From: Aigarchaeota archaeon | GTDB taxonomy: Archaea; Thermoproteota; Nitrososphaeria_A; Caldarchaeales; Calditenuaceae | DNA length: 58,922 nucleotides | NCBI GenBank assembly: GCA_025059745.1 | Contig: JANXDH010000002.1 | Span: 1-58,922 of the forward strand | Direction: 5' to 3' | Part shown: positions 40,977 to 49,810 of the stretch, piece by piece | How positions within the stretch are numbered: the stretch's first letter is position 1 | Layout: each line of letters opens with the position of its first letter | Made by a program: the position numbers and the translations under genes | Notes under the pieces: model-generated | What the model saw: the letters and a program-made list of their open reading frames with translations, nothing else | Databases searched by the model: none | What the model was told of the DNA's origin: nothing

Positions 40977-42212
40977 TCACCTGCCTCTCTCGGCGAGGTA
41001 GCTGTCCACCACTATCTTCGCCAACTTGTCCTTTCTTATCAGCCCGGGGTTGATCACCTTCCCGCTCCGCGAGACTATCAGGCTCTCGTTCAGTTCGGAA
41101 CCGAATCCCGCATCATTCCTCCCGACGTTGTTGATGACCGTCAACAAGGGGTCCACGTCACGTCTATACCGTTCCATCTCTCTCTTCGGATCGACTGGCC
41201 AGTCCGTAACTGCCCGGAACAGGACTATGTCGATCGATGGCTTCAGGGCCCTCACCCTCTTGACGATCTTCTCCGTGGTGATCAATTCCAAGGTGTAACT
41301 GGGGTGCTCTATTGTGTCGACCTTCCCCCTCACCCTGACCTTAGGCGTATAGTCAGAGACCGCCGCGACCGAGAAGAATGCGTCAGGCTCTGAGTCACTC
41401 AGCACTCTTGTGCAGGCCTCTAGCATGTCTCCCGCCGAGAGTCCTATGACCTGGTCGATCCATCTCGGCACAGGGACTTCAACGTGTCCCCTGATAAGCC
41501 TCACAGTCCCCCCCCTCGTCCAGATCTCTCTTGCCACGTAAATTCCCATCTTACCGCTGCTTGGATTCGAGACGAACCTCACGTTATCTATGTGCTCCCT
41601 CGTTGAGCCCGTTGTCACTAAGCAATTCACACCGGTCAAGTCCTTCTCGGTAACTGCATAGAGCACGAAATCCAATATGTCCTCATGAGGGGGTAACTTT
41701 GCTCTACCCTCCTCCAATAAGGGTGGTATTACCACGACGCCCTCGTTCCTCAACTCATTAAGCGACCTCTTGACTAACGCGTTGCTGTACATCGAGTCAT
41801 GCATAGCGGGTGCTACTATCACCGGTATGCTCTCACCTAATGCACAGGACACTAGGAGCGTCACGGGGTTGTCAGAGATGCCCTTCGCCACCTTCGATAT
41901 CGTCGACTCGGTCGCTGGTGCGATGAGTACCGCATCGACCCTTCCCTCCCCTTTCGTCAACTCAACGTGCTCTAACTCCCCAGTTATCTCCACTACGGGG
42001 TCCACTCCCGTGGCCCAGTACAGTACCTCCGGGCTCAGTAACTTAGAGGCCTCTTCACTCATCAGGGGTATTACCTCTGCGCCGTGCCTGATCAAGAACC
42101 TCGCTATATCTGGAGCCTTATAGCACGAGATGCTACCCGTCACACAGAGGGCGATTCTCTTCCCCGAGAGCTCATCGCCTAGGGAACCTCGGATCTTCAG
42201 ATGATCTCTCAC
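40977..42212 (-). CDS. coaBC: Phosphopantothenoylcysteine decarboxylase / phosphopantothenate-cysteine ligase (CoaBC)
   Basis: A 411-residue bifunctional enzyme of CoA synthesis. The N-terminal flavoprotein part, CoaC, has VTGSISCYKAPDIARFLI and the catalytic-region segments APATESTISKVA and PAMHDSMYSN. The C-terminal CoaB part has TTGSTREHIDNVRFVSNPSSGKMG and AAVSDYTP, the nucleotide and cysteine ligase sites. Length matches archaeal CoaBC. It is monocistronic with a TATA element at about 42230-42240. Confidence 0.95.
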   Translation of the reverse strand: MRDHLKIRGSLGDELSGKRIALCVTGSISCYKAPDIARFLIRHGAEVIPLMSEEASKLLSPEVLYWATGVDPVVEITGELEHVELTKGEGRVDAVLIAPATESTISKVAKGISDNPVTLLVSCALGESIPVIVAPAMHDSMYSNALVKRSLNELRNEGVVVIPPLLEEGRAKLPPHEDILDFVLYAVTEKDLTGVNCLVTTGSTREHIDNVRFVSNPSSGKMGIYVAREIWTRGGTVRLIRGHVEVPVPRWIDQVIGLSAGDMLEACTRVLSDSEPDAFFSVAAVSDYTPKVRVRGKVDTIEHPSYTLELITTEKIVKRVRALKPSIDIVLFRAVTDWPVDPKREMERYRRDVDPLLTVINNVGRNDAGFGSELNESLIVSRSGKVINPGLIRKDKLAKIVVDSYLAERGR

Positions 42213-42271
42213 GCAAGGAAGATGGACGTCTCGATATAAAAGAGTGTACTTCGGCCGTCTATCAGGTAATC

Positions 42272-43069
42272 TTATCTTGGGGACCTGACGCGCTCCTCTC
42301 CTATATGGGCGAACATAGAATCCACTAGCTCGCAGGTCAGCTTCTCGTACTTGTCAAGCGAGCCGACATCATACCACTGCTCTTTGGTCACGTAACCCCG
42401 AACGTTCAGACCGGACCTTATGAGGAGGGGTATGAAGTCTCCCATCAAATCAAAGCGTCTACCAGCCTGAGTGAGTAATTTAAGTGCATTGGCTGAGAAC
42501 GTGACAACACCGATGCCGACATGCAGAGGGATGGTTGGTTTCTCTATGAACTCAACGACCTTGCCCTCCTTTATCTTCGCTACACCGACAGGGACCTCGT
42601 ATCCCTCGGATACCACCAGTACCGCATCAGCACCCGTATCGCGGTGCCTCTTTAGGAGCTCCGTGACGTTGAGGTTGGTGAGTATATCCCCGTAGTGAAC
42701 CAAGATCAATTCATCGTCCCTGAAGATGCCCATCTCATACGCGTTCAATAAGCACCCGCCAGTCCCGGAGTAACCCTCCCTGTCGAGGACGAAGGAGACC
42801 CTCCACCCGAACTTACGACCATCCCCGAGGTAGTTCATTATCTGCTCCCATTTGTGACCGACCAACACAACGAACTCTTTGATCCCGTGGAATGAGATGT
42901 TATTCATGATGTAGTGGATCAGAGGGTACTGGGACCTCCCTATGGGTACCATCGACTTCTGGATATAGTAGGAGAGCGGCCGCATACGAGCCCCGAGCCC
43001 TCCCGCCATCACGACTGCCTTGACCATCGCCGGTTCTGATTGATGGGTGGCATACATAACTGTTTCCAT
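42272..43069 (-). CDS. Sugar-phosphate nucleotidyltransferase (GDP-/dTDP-sugar type)
   Basis: A 265-residue NTP-transferase: KAVVMAGGLGARMRPLSYYIQKSMVPIG is the canonical N-terminal nucleotide loop with G-G-x-G-x-R-x-x-P and the substrate Lys. Further on, LVHYGDIL holds the metal-binding Asp and VEFIEKP the conserved Glu-Lys-Pro. It activates a sugar-1-phosphate for glycosylation, possibly together with the hexapeptide acyltransferase at 34 kb. There is no C-terminal left-handed beta-helix, so it is a short single-domain form. The neighbour is tRNA-Arg on the same strand. Confidence 0.88.
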   Translation of the reverse strand: METVMYATHQSEPAMVKAVVMAGGLGARMRPLSYYIQKSMVPIGRSQYPLIHYIMNNISFHGIKEFVVLVGHKWEQIMNYLGDGRKFGWRVSFVLDREGYSGTGGCLLNAYEMGIFRDDELILVHYGDILTNLNVTELLKRHRDTGADAVLVVSEGYEVPVGVAKIKEGKVVEFIEKPTIPLHVGIGVVTFSANALKLLTQAGRRFDLMGDFIPLLIRSGLNVRGYVTKEQWYDVGSLDKYEKLTCELVDSMFAHIGEERVRSPR

Positions 43070-43098
43070 TGGCCTAGTATAGACACTAACTTAATGCT

Positions 43099-43173
43099 CG
43101 GGCCCGGCGGGACTCGAACCCGCGACCTCTGGCTCCGCAGGCCAGCGCCCTATCCATGCTAGGCCACGGGCCC
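43099..43173 (-). tRNA. tRNA-Arg (anticodon GCG)
   Basis: On the minus strand the acceptor GGGCCCG pairs with CGGGCCC. The anticodon arm is CTGGC, loop CTGCGGA, GCCAG, giving anticodon GCG (Arg, CGC/CGT codons). The T-arm is CGCGGG TTCGAGT CCCGC. The discriminator is G. No intron. CCA is not encoded. A TATA element (TTTAAATAAAC) lies about 28 bases upstream of the 5' end. Confidence 0.95.
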
Positions 43174-43342
43174 CTTCGGATCTCTTGCGCCTGTTTATTT
43201 AAAGTAACGCACATCCCCAGAACCTATAATCTCGATGTGAAGGAGCTCGTCATCATCTTAAAAGATCTACTCTCACTCGTACGAATCGAAGTGGACGCCT
43301 GATGAGAATAATAGTTACGCCCTTATTCAAAATCTGTCCCAC

Positions 43343-43885
43343 TTAGAGTTCGAGGTCCGCCCAGCGATGACCCACCTGATAGTTGAAGTACTTCGCCTCG
43401 ATGTACATAACGTATTGGTTCAGCATCTCTGCCGTCAGCCCCAACACGGCCCTCTTCAGGACCTCTATTTTTTATGCCCCGCTAATCTCATCGACTCAAC
43501 GATCGTGTTTCATGCGTGGGATGTAGTCCCGGGCGCGGTCAACTCTTCGTTCTCCTTAGAACTCTCTGGAAGGCCGTGTTTAGGTGCGGAGTCCCTGTGC
43601 TCGGGTCGCCAGTGTTTCGTGTCAGATCGAACTAAGTTTCCTTCTCTAGGTATCACGGTTCTAAGTACACGCACGGTACTCACCCTCTTACTCCTTTGGC
43701 TGATAGCGCTGATTAGAGAGTCGTACAGTCTGAGGAGGAGAATCGGGCCTCCTCTCCTACCGTGCCCGGCGAACCTATCGCACGTATCTTGGAGACTGAT
43801 GTGCCTAAACCGCTCGCATATTTCACTATCATCCCGAATTCATACGCAAAGTCTGGTATGTGGTCAAGGCTGTCCTGAACGCCAT
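43343..43885 (-). pseudogene. Possible decayed Nudix-hydrolase-like gene
   Basis: The span between tRNA-Arg and the exchanger gene holds no intact gene. On the minus strand, from an ATG at 43885 near a TATA element, frames with short similarity to Nudix/CoA-diphosphatase proteins can be followed with several stops and frameshifts: FRTALTTY at the start, GPILLLRLYDSLI in the middle, and VLKRAVLGLTAEMLNQY at the end (43343-43471). The total length (about 180 codons) suits a Nudix enzyme. An intact-looking plus-strand ORF over the same bases (43367-43906) has no family features and unusual composition and is taken as a shadow. Confidence 0.35.
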
Positions 43886-43943
43886 CGCCCTCAGAGGAAA
43901 AATTAAAGTATTAAGGTGGCACACCACCTCTACTACACACATC

Positions 43944-44876
43944 TTGAGTCAACTCTTGGAGGTCTCCGCCCTCTTCGCCCTCTCGGGCCTATGCGTCTCG
44001 GTCTTCGGTTACGTGGTAGTTAGGTGGGCAGAGAGGCTCGCGGACGAGTTCAGGTTAGACAGGTTCGTGGTCGGGTTTTTACTCCTCTCGGTCGTCACGT
44101 CTGTCCCGGAGCTCACGGTAGCAGTAGTGTCAGGTCTGACGGAGGCAGTCGAGATCTCGATCGGAGACCTATTGGGGTCTAGCGTAGTCAACATAACCTT
44201 CGTCACGGGTCTCTCAGTGTTCATCGCAAGGAGTGGCGTCACCGTGGGAGCGAGGCTCAAGGTGAACCTCACGAGGCTGTTGTTGTTATCTTCGGTGATC
44301 CCCGTAACGCTTCTACTCTTGCCCATCGTATCGCCTGTGATAGGCGTCCCTTTGCTCCTTACCTTCGTTTTTTACGGTCTCTATGCCTCTAGGAGAGATT
44401 TTTTACCACTACGTGCACACCTTGTTTCATATGACTCAAAGAGATGGCGAGTCGTGATATTCATCATAATCGGAATATTCGGGCTAATTCTCTCAGCCAC
44501 CTCGTTAGTGCAGAACACTAAGTTGCTCTCAGAGCTCCTAGGAATCGGACAGCTCGAGATTGGCGCAAAGACAGTCTCGCTAATGACGTCGATGCCTGAG
44601 ATAGTGACCGTCGCGGCATCAATGAGGCGTGGAGAGTACGAGATGGCCTTCGGGAACGCGGTGGGCTCGAATTTCACCAATATGTCCCTTATTCTGGGAG
44701 CGCTCCTAATTTTGTCCGGCGTTGAGGTCAGTCTCTCAACTCACTACCTTATGGTCTTCTTCGTGGTAGCTGTCTCCGCGACCTTTTGGTATTTCTCCTC
44801 AAGAGGAAAAATAGTCAGGAGCGTCGCCGCTCTCTTATTCATTGAGTACTTCACGTTCTTGATCTTTAGCAGTTAA
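43944..44876 (+). CDS. Sodium/calcium exchanger-like cation antiporter
   Basis: A 310-residue membrane protein of the CaCA family, close to the length of archaeal NCX_Mj. Two alpha-repeat regions bear the acidic transport residues: FLLLSVVTSVPELTVAVVSG with IGDLLGSSVVNITF, and TVSLMTSMPEIVTVAAS with AFGNAVGSNFTNMSL. About ten helices. The start at TTG 43944 is chosen because a TATA-like AAAGTATTAAGG lies upstream. The open frame extends to 43860, but the added 28 residues are basic and overlap the decayed gene's start. Confidence 0.88.
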   Translation: MSQLLEVSALFALSGLCVSVFGYVVVRWAERLADEFRLDRFVVGFLLLSVVTSVPELTVAVVSGLTEAVEISIGDLLGSSVVNITFVTGLSVFIARSGVTVGARLKVNLTRLLLLSSVIPVTLLLLPIVSPVIGVPLLLTFVFYGLYASRRDFLPLRAHLVSYDSKRWRVVIFIIIGIFGLILSATSLVQNTKLLSELLGIGQLEIGAKTVSLMTSMPEIVTVAASMRRGEYEMAFGNAVGSNFTNMSLILGALLILSGVEVSLSTHYLMVFFVVAVSATFWYFSSRGKIVRSVAALLFIEYFTFLIFSS

Positions 44877-44933
44877 ACATTCATTTATCGCGGGTTATAT
44901 CCACTTATCTAGATCTTCCAAACGTTATTAAGG

Positions 44934-44951
44934 GATGATGAGAAGATCATC
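44934..44951 (+). repeat. Inverted repeat before the DNA methyltransferase
   Basis: GATGAT and ATCATC, with a six-base spacer, form a perfect inverted repeat between a TATA-like ATTAAGG and the ATG at 44961. It could be an operator or the methyltransferase's own binding site; there is no further evidence. Confidence 0.35.
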
Positions 44952-44960
44952 ACAGCGGAG

Positions 44961-45896
44961 ATGGTGTGGGGAAGAGTGATAATAGGGGATTCCAGGAGTC
45001 TAAGGGAGATCCCAGACAAGAGCGTACACCTCGTCGTCACCTCCCCACCTTATCCGATGATAGAGATGTGGGACGAGCAGTTCAGGTCGCTCGATGAGAG
45101 GATAGGTGCGCTCTGGACGGAGATGGAGGAATCGGTCGATGACAAGGTAAACTTGGCCAGGAGGATATACGACCTAATGCATGAGAACCTCCGCTTGACA
45201 TGGATCGAGGTCTACAGGGTCTTGGTAAATGGAGGCATCGCGTGCATCAACATAGGAGACGCGACCAGGAAGATCGGAAATTTGTTCAGAACCTTTCCCA
45301 ATCACGCTAGGACGATCGAGATCTGCGAGGACATCGGGTTCGTGACGTTGCCCTACGTCCTCTGGAAGAAGCCATCGACGAAACCCAAGTACAAAGGTAA
45401 GGGGGCCTTCTTGGGGTCCGGGTTCCTTCCGCCGAACGCCTACGTCACCTTGGACTGTGAGTACATCCTGATATTCCGAAAAGGAGGCTTGCGGAAGTTC
45501 AGGCCCGACGACAGACGTAGACGCGCGAGCAAATACACGAAGGAGGAGCGCGACTCTTGGTTCACCCAGATATGGAGCCTACCTGGAGTGAGGCAAGAGC
45601 TATCGAATTCAGAGAGACGTGCGGCCGCTTTCAACGAGCAGGTACCTAGGCGTCTGATACGCATGTTCTCAGTTATAGGTGACACGGTCCTGGACCCCTT
45701 CCTCGGTACAGGGACTACTATGAAGGTGGCGATGGAACTCGGGAGGAACTGTATCGGGTACGAGGTAGACGAGAGTCTAAAGGAGATCATAAGGGAAAAG
45801 GTTAGCAGCGTTAAACGCGATCAGCGTAACGCCGGTATCCAACTGAGCATCACTCAAAGGCGCGGTAAGGTCAAGCTCAACGAACTCTCCAATTGA
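44961..45896 (+). CDS. Orphan DNA methyltransferase, TSPPY (likely N4-cytosine) type
   Basis: A 311-residue amino-methyltransferase of the beta class order: catalytic motif TSPPY (residues 27-31) comes before the SAM motif DPFLGTGTTMKVA near the C-terminus. TSPPY favours N4-cytosine methylation over N6-adenine (DPPY). A DxG-like first motif (IGDSRSLREI) is at the N-terminus. No restriction endonuclease gene is adjacent, so it is either an orphan regulator-type methylase or the remaining part of a lost system. Recognition site unknown. Confidence 0.88.
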   Translation: MVWGRVIIGDSRSLREIPDKSVHLVVTSPPYPMIEMWDEQFRSLDERIGALWTEMEESVDDKVNLARRIYDLMHENLRLTWIEVYRVLVNGGIACINIGDATRKIGNLFRTFPNHARTIEICEDIGFVTLPYVLWKKPSTKPKYKGKGAFLGSGFLPPNAYVTLDCEYILIFRKGGLRKFRPDDRRRRASKYTKEERDSWFTQIWSLPGVRQELSNSERRAAAFNEQVPRRLIRMFSVIGDTVLDPFLGTGTTMKVAMELGRNCIGYEVDESLKEIIREKVSSVKRDQRNAGIQLSITQRRGKVKLNELSN

Positions 45897-45984
45897 TTGA
45901 CAGCGTACTGAATGACAGAGTCTGAGATGGTAAACGGTTGTAAAACACTTTTTTATTATCGGCTACAAGTCATCAGCCCAGGGC

Positions 45985-46911
45985 ATGAATGAGATAATCG
46001 TCGTAGATAAGCTCACGAAGAAGTACGGTGATTTCTTAGCGGTCAACAACGTATCCTTCATTGTCAAGCAGGGCGAGGTCTTCTCCCTACTCGGACCTAA
46101 CGGTGCAGGTAAGACCACCATAGTGGAGATTTTGGAGTGTCTGAGGACCCCAACCTCAGGTGTCGCTCTAATAAAGGGCATGAACGTAAAGGATCCCTCT
46201 GAAGTTAAGCGGATCAAGAGATTGATCGGGGTCCTCCCTCAGGAGTTCAACGCCATCGATAACCTGACCGTATACGAGAACGTGGAGCTGGCGGCATCGG
46301 CGAAGGGCTCTCGCAACGTGAAAGACATATTGGAGGCGCTGGGGCTTTGGGAGATGAGGAAGAGTGCCTTCTCCAAGCTCTCGGGTGGGTTGAAGAGGAG
46401 GGTTGGTATCGCCATGGCCCTGGTCGGTGACCCCGAGATAGTTTTTCTCGACGAGCCCACGACAGGGCTGGACCCAGAGGCGAGGAGGGAGACTTGGTCA
46501 TACATAAGAAAGCTGAAGAAATCTGGGGTGACGATCTTCTTGACCACGCACTACATGGAGGAGGCGGAGAGGCTGAGCGATAGAGTCGCTATCATTGTGA
46601 GGGGCAGGATAGCCGCAGAGGGAGACGTCAGGAGACTTGTCTCAGAGCAAGGGGGGAAGACGAGGCTAATCTTTGAGGACCTCGGCGAGCGGGCGGCAGA
46701 GGCGTTGAGGGGCAAGGGGTACGAGGTCGAACCAATCACGGACGATCGTACGGTCGTAAAGGTATCCGATAAGTCGGAAGTATTCGAGGTGCTCTCGATC
46801 CTGAGAGGGCTCTCAATTGATGCCTACCCTGAGATACACCACCCTGGACTCGAGGACGTCTTCCTGAGGATAGTTGGGTCGAAGATATCCGAGAGGGGTG
46901 AACTGATCTGA
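45985..46911 (+). CDS. ABC-2 type exporter, ATPase subunit
   Basis: A 308-residue ATPase of the drug/lipid exporter class. Motifs: Walker A GPNGAGKTT, Q-loop LPQE, signature LSGGLKRR, Walker B VFLDEPTTGLD and H-loop TTHYMEEAERLSD. The C-terminal part (from about residue 215) is the usual accessory domain of CcmA/NatA-type ATPases. The stop codon overlaps the presumed start of the permease gene, and both form an exporter. Confidence 0.92.
   Translation: MNEIIVVDKLTKKYGDFLAVNNVSFIVKQGEVFSLLGPNGAGKTTIVEILECLRTPTSGVALIKGMNVKDPSEVKRIKRLIGVLPQEFNAIDNLTVYENVELAASAKGSRNVKDILEALGLWEMRKSAFSKLSGGLKRRVGIAMALVGDPEIVFLDEPTTGLDPEARRETWSYIRKLKKSGVTIFLTTHYMEEAERLSDRVAIIVRGRIAAEGDVRRLVSEQGGKTRLIFEDLGERAAEALRGKGYEVEPITDDRTVVKVSDKSEVFEVLSILRGLSIDAYPEIHHPGLEDVFLRIVGSKISERGELI
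46895..46901 (+). promoter_or_regulatory. Shine-Dalgarno site for the ABC-2 permease
   Basis: GGGGTGA, inside the end of the ATPase gene, is complementary to the 16S rRNA tail and ends 6 bases before CTG 46908. It is the best evidence for the location of the permease start. Confidence 0.5.
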
Positions 46912-48149
46912 GACAAGTCATTTCTCTAGTAAAGCTGCTCTTCAAGTCTTGGATCAGGAGCAAGGTCAGCGTCTTCTTCGGTATACTCTTCCCAGTCATG
47001 TTGCTACTCGTCTTCGGTAGCATCTTCGGCGGCCCTACGCCACCGAACTACACGCTATACGTTAAAAATCTTGATGTGGATCACGAGGGGAGGCCGGGCG
47101 TACTCTCGGAGGCGTTCATCAGAGCATTGAACGAGAGCGTCTTCGAGGTCCAACTACTGAAGCCTGGAGATCCATACCCGAGGAGTACGGGATTCGCGGC
47201 GATAAGAGTCCTCACGATCCCAATGGGCTTCACGAGTAACCTGATAAACGCCACAATAGTCAACCGGGTCGACATCACAGTCGAGACCATAATGATGATG
47301 GTCGAGATGGCGGGTGATCAGATACCTCCCGAGGCGAGGGCCAGTATCTCCTCGTCGATGGAGGGGATCAATGCATTCAGAGGATCGATGCCGGCCGGCG
47401 TGATGACGTTGACTCTCGAGGGTAGCCGGGACGACCGGGTGTTGCAACCCATCGAGGGGATAATAAACACGATAGCCTCGAGGTTTGAGCTGGCCCTACT
47501 GAACGCGTCGTCGACTATCGACGTTAAGACTAGATTTAATGACACAAGACAGCTACGCTCGGTAGATTACTATCTACCCGGCTATGTAGCTGCCTTCATA
47601 ATGACGAATGGGCTGATCGGTGTATCCTCTTTGGTATCTGATATGAGGAGGCGCGGTATCATCAAGCTCCTCGCGTCGACGCCCGTATCGAGGACCACTT
47701 GGACAATGTCGATAGTAATCGTACAGACCGTCGCGTCCCTCATACTCTTATCGGTCATGATAGCGGTAGGGTGGTTGGTGTTCAGGATCGCGGCAATTCC
47801 AGACATCTACAGTATTATAGTGATCATCTTAGGTACCCTCGCGTTTACTGGGTTCGGAATGGTCATCGGTGTTTCACTCAAGGAGGTGGAGGCGGTGACC
47901 GCGCTGGGGAACTCCTTGTCTTTCCCCATGATGTTCCTGTCCGGTGCTCTATGGCCGCTCGAGCTCATGCCGCCATATCTCCAAGATGTGGCCAGGTTAA
48001 TGCCTCTCTATTATTTCCACTCGGCCCTGAGAGAGACTCTGATAGTGGGCTCGGTTATGACCGCGACCTTCCCTTCGCTCATCGTTGGAGTTATGGCAAC
48101 AGCCGGGATATTGCTCGCTATATCACTTACCAAATGGCGTGACTTCTAA
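46908..48149 (+). CDS. ABC-2 type exporter, permease subunit (probable CTG start)
   Basis: A 413-residue membrane protein, the partner of the preceding ATPase. One helix at the N-terminus (SKVSVFFGILFPVMLLLVFGSIFG), a large extracellular domain of about 170 residues, and five C-terminal helices (YVAAFIMTNGLIGVSSLVSDM through MATAGILLAIS). The first ATG (46998) would cut the N-terminal helix in two. In this frame there is no ATG/GTG/TTG between the preceding stop and 46998. CTG 46908 gives RQVISLVKLLFKSWIRSK, a normal ABC-2 start, with a well-placed Shine-Dalgarno. The 3' end overlaps the convergent oxidoreductase gene by 4 bases. Confidence 0.85.
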   Translation: MRQVISLVKLLFKSWIRSKVSVFFGILFPVMLLLVFGSIFGGPTPPNYTLYVKNLDVDHEGRPGVLSEAFIRALNESVFEVQLLKPGDPYPRSTGFAAIRVLTIPMGFTSNLINATIVNRVDITVETIMMMVEMAGDQIPPEARASISSSMEGINAFRGSMPAGVMTLTLEGSRDDRVLQPIEGIINTIASRFELALLNASSTIDVKTRFNDTRQLRSVDYYLPGYVAAFIMTNGLIGVSSLVSDMRRRGIIKLLASTPVSRTTWTMSIVIVQTVASLILLSVMIAVGWLVFRIAAIPDIYSIIVIILGTLAFTGFGMVIGVSLKEVEAVTALGNSLSFPMMFLSGALWPLELMPPYLQDVARLMPLYYFHSALRETLIVGSVMTATFPSLIVGVMATAGILLAISLTKWRDF

Positions 48150-49033
48150 TCGCTGAACTGCTCGCGTAGACTAGGCACCACTTTCTCGCAGATTGTCCTC
48201 ACACCATCTATGAAGTTCGGTCCTATGGGGTGACCGAAAGAGATGTGAGTAGCACCGGCTCTCAATAGTTTCTCTACCTTGTCCACCACGTCGTCAACGG
48301 TCCCACAGACCGAGAAGTTCTCTAAAACCCTTTCCTTTACGATTTCGTCCAAGTTCAGGAGGTCCTCTGATCGAATCCCGGCCGCGTTCAACATGGGCGA
48401 GCCGTCTACGAGATCGATCACGTACCTCACTAGGACCTGCAGGAAATCGTCCAGGTCATCATCTGTCGTGATGTAGGTGAAGGGTCGCGCTATCAGCTCC
48501 TTAACCCTACCACCAGCCTCGTCTATCCATCTCCTCATCTCTCCCACGTACGTCGGATTCGCTAAGTTATCGACTACTATCCCCCTCACCTGAGGGAGAG
48601 AAGAGGCGAGGCGAGTCAGTAGCGGTCCGCTCGTACCTACATATATCAAAGGTTCAAATGAGGGGGCCCACGTTATCCTCTTCACCTCTTGATATACGCC
48701 CTCGACTGCCCCTATCACCTGCTGAGCCGTTGCACTCTTGGTGTAGGCGCCCCGTGAGATGCCAAGCACCCCCCCGGGACCGATTGTCTGTAAGTAAGCC
48801 AGAAGACGTGCGTTGGTCACGTGGTCGTAGAGGTTAGCTGGCACCGTCACAGGACCGACCAAGAGGTCCTTGACGTGGCTAGCTACCGATATCGCGAGAC
48901 CCCAAGCGGGACGATACAGGACGTGATCGTAGAACTGCATCGAGTAAAACTTGTGTTCATCCAATATCTTGGCTACGAGCAGGTACGTCTCCAAGTCCTT
49001 ATCGCCCTCCACGGCTATGCTGAACCTGACCAA
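48146..49033 (-). CDS. F420-dependent/luciferase-like oxidoreductase, second paralogue
   Basis: A 295-residue luciferase-fold oxidoreductase. Segments typical of the family: AKILDEHKFYSMQFYDHVLYRP, LLVGPVTVPANLYDHVTNARLLAYLQTIGPGGVLGISRG, and FSVCGTVDDVVDKVEKLLRAGATHISFGHPIGPN near the end, the usual C-terminal F420/FMN-phosphate region. It is quite different from the paralogue at 35 kb. Cofactor (F420 or FMN) and substrate are not determined. Single gene. Confidence 0.82.
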   Translation of the reverse strand: MVRFSIAVEGDKDLETYLLVAKILDEHKFYSMQFYDHVLYRPAWGLAISVASHVKDLLVGPVTVPANLYDHVTNARLLAYLQTIGPGGVLGISRGAYTKSATAQQVIGAVEGVYQEVKRITWAPSFEPLIYVGTSGPLLTRLASSLPQVRGIVVDNLANPTYVGEMRRWIDEAGGRVKELIARPFTYITTDDDLDDFLQVLVRYVIDLVDGSPMLNAAGIRSEDLLNLDEIVKERVLENFSVCGTVDDVVDKVEKLLRAGATHISFGHPIGPNFIDGVRTICEKVVPSLREQFSD

Positions 49034-49120
49034 TCTACGACATCCCTATGTTCAGAATATTAAAAAAAGATTTCTCTAAATGAAGCTTCTGAGATCGAGC
49101 GGACTAATTTTTAGATCAAC

Positions 49121-49678
49121 TCATGTGGCTATCATCGTTTTTATCTCTCGGTATAATTTCCTGTAGTAGAGGAAGTACGCAGCCACGAAAACAGCGATCC
49201 ACGTGAAGACCAGCGTTAGCATATGTGGACCGTAGGGAAAGAACCCAGTCCTCGCCGATTCGAGTATGAAATACGTTATGGGATAGTAGATCGTCCAGAT
49301 CAACAAGAACGGTGTAAGAGAGACAACTAGAAAAATTCTGTCAACGTACTCCCTTCTAACGTCCTCTGGCAGTCTACCCAACAGTAGCGAGAATGCGGGG
49401 AGGTTGATGAGGTAAGGGTACCTCTCAACTATAATGTGTCTCTTCAGGGAGATTACCGTGATCAATAGCGTCACTCCAAAAGTCACGCCGATTAAGACGC
49501 CTATACTAAATAAGAGCTCCGACTTGGGACCGACCTCGACAGGCATCCCAGAGCTGTCGAAGTCTATGGCGACCGTTGGAGGTAGCGAGAGGTAATATAG
49601 GTACGTCAACGTCACAAGGGTGATCAATGACGCAAACGACGCTATCGCGAAGAAATTCGTCAAATCACCTGGTCTCAC
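49121..49678 (-). CDS. DUF1648-type membrane protein
   Basis: A 185-residue membrane protein with four helices (about residues 8-31, 55-77, 118-139, 147-170). The N-terminal loop LPPTVAIDFDSSGMPVEVG matches the DUF1648 signature (P-x-x-V-x-x-H/D-F-D-x-x-G-x-P). Family proteins such as SdpI confer immunity or signal in bacteria; the archaeal role is unknown. Downstream is tRNA-Met on the same strand but with its own promoter. Confidence 0.75.
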   Translation of the reverse strand: MRPGDLTNFFAIASFASLITLVTLTYLYYLSLPPTVAIDFDSSGMPVEVGPKSELLFSIGVLIGVTFGVTLLITVISLKRHIIVERYPYLINLPAFSLLLGRLPEDVRREYVDRIFLVVSLTPFLLIWTIYYPITYFILESARTGFFPYGPHMLTLVFTWIAVFVAAYFLYYRKLYREIKTMIAT

Positions 49679-49764
49679 GGTCCTCCCTCCTTAACGGTCG
49701 CTCTATTTAATAATTAATTATAAAAAGGGTGCCGGGGGAGGGATTCGAACCCTCGACAACCGCG

Positions 49765-49781
49765 TATCCGATCCTGCGTGA
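49765..49781 (-). other. Canonical (37/38) intron of tRNA-Met
   Basis: Seventeen bases between the anticodon loop and the CGCGG 3' stem. Removing them makes a seven-base loop CTCATAA. Position is the standard archaeal intron site. Confidence 0.8.
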
Positions 49782-49795
49782 TTATGAGCGCGGCC

Positions 49796-49810
49796 CTGTG
49801 ACCGACCAGT
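49796..49810 (-). other. Non-canonical D-arm intron of tRNA-Met
   Basis: Fifteen bases (ACTGGTCGGTCACAG) that must be removed to give a four-pair D-stem CCTC/GAGG and a single base at position 26. Exact borders cannot be fixed because GAG and AG are repeated across the junctions; all options give the same spliced product. Confidence 0.7.

Noticed and set aside
43254-43320. Possible 21-codon leaderless ORF and a TGATGA box hinting at a C/D RNA
   Set aside because: No matching D box, no second box pair and no conserved protein feature; too little to support either reading.
43367-43906. Plus-strand ORF of 179 codons between tRNA-Arg and the exchanger gene
   Set aside because: Composition rich in Ser, Cys, His and Leu, no motif, no promoter; the minus strand shows better (though broken) similarity to Nudix proteins.
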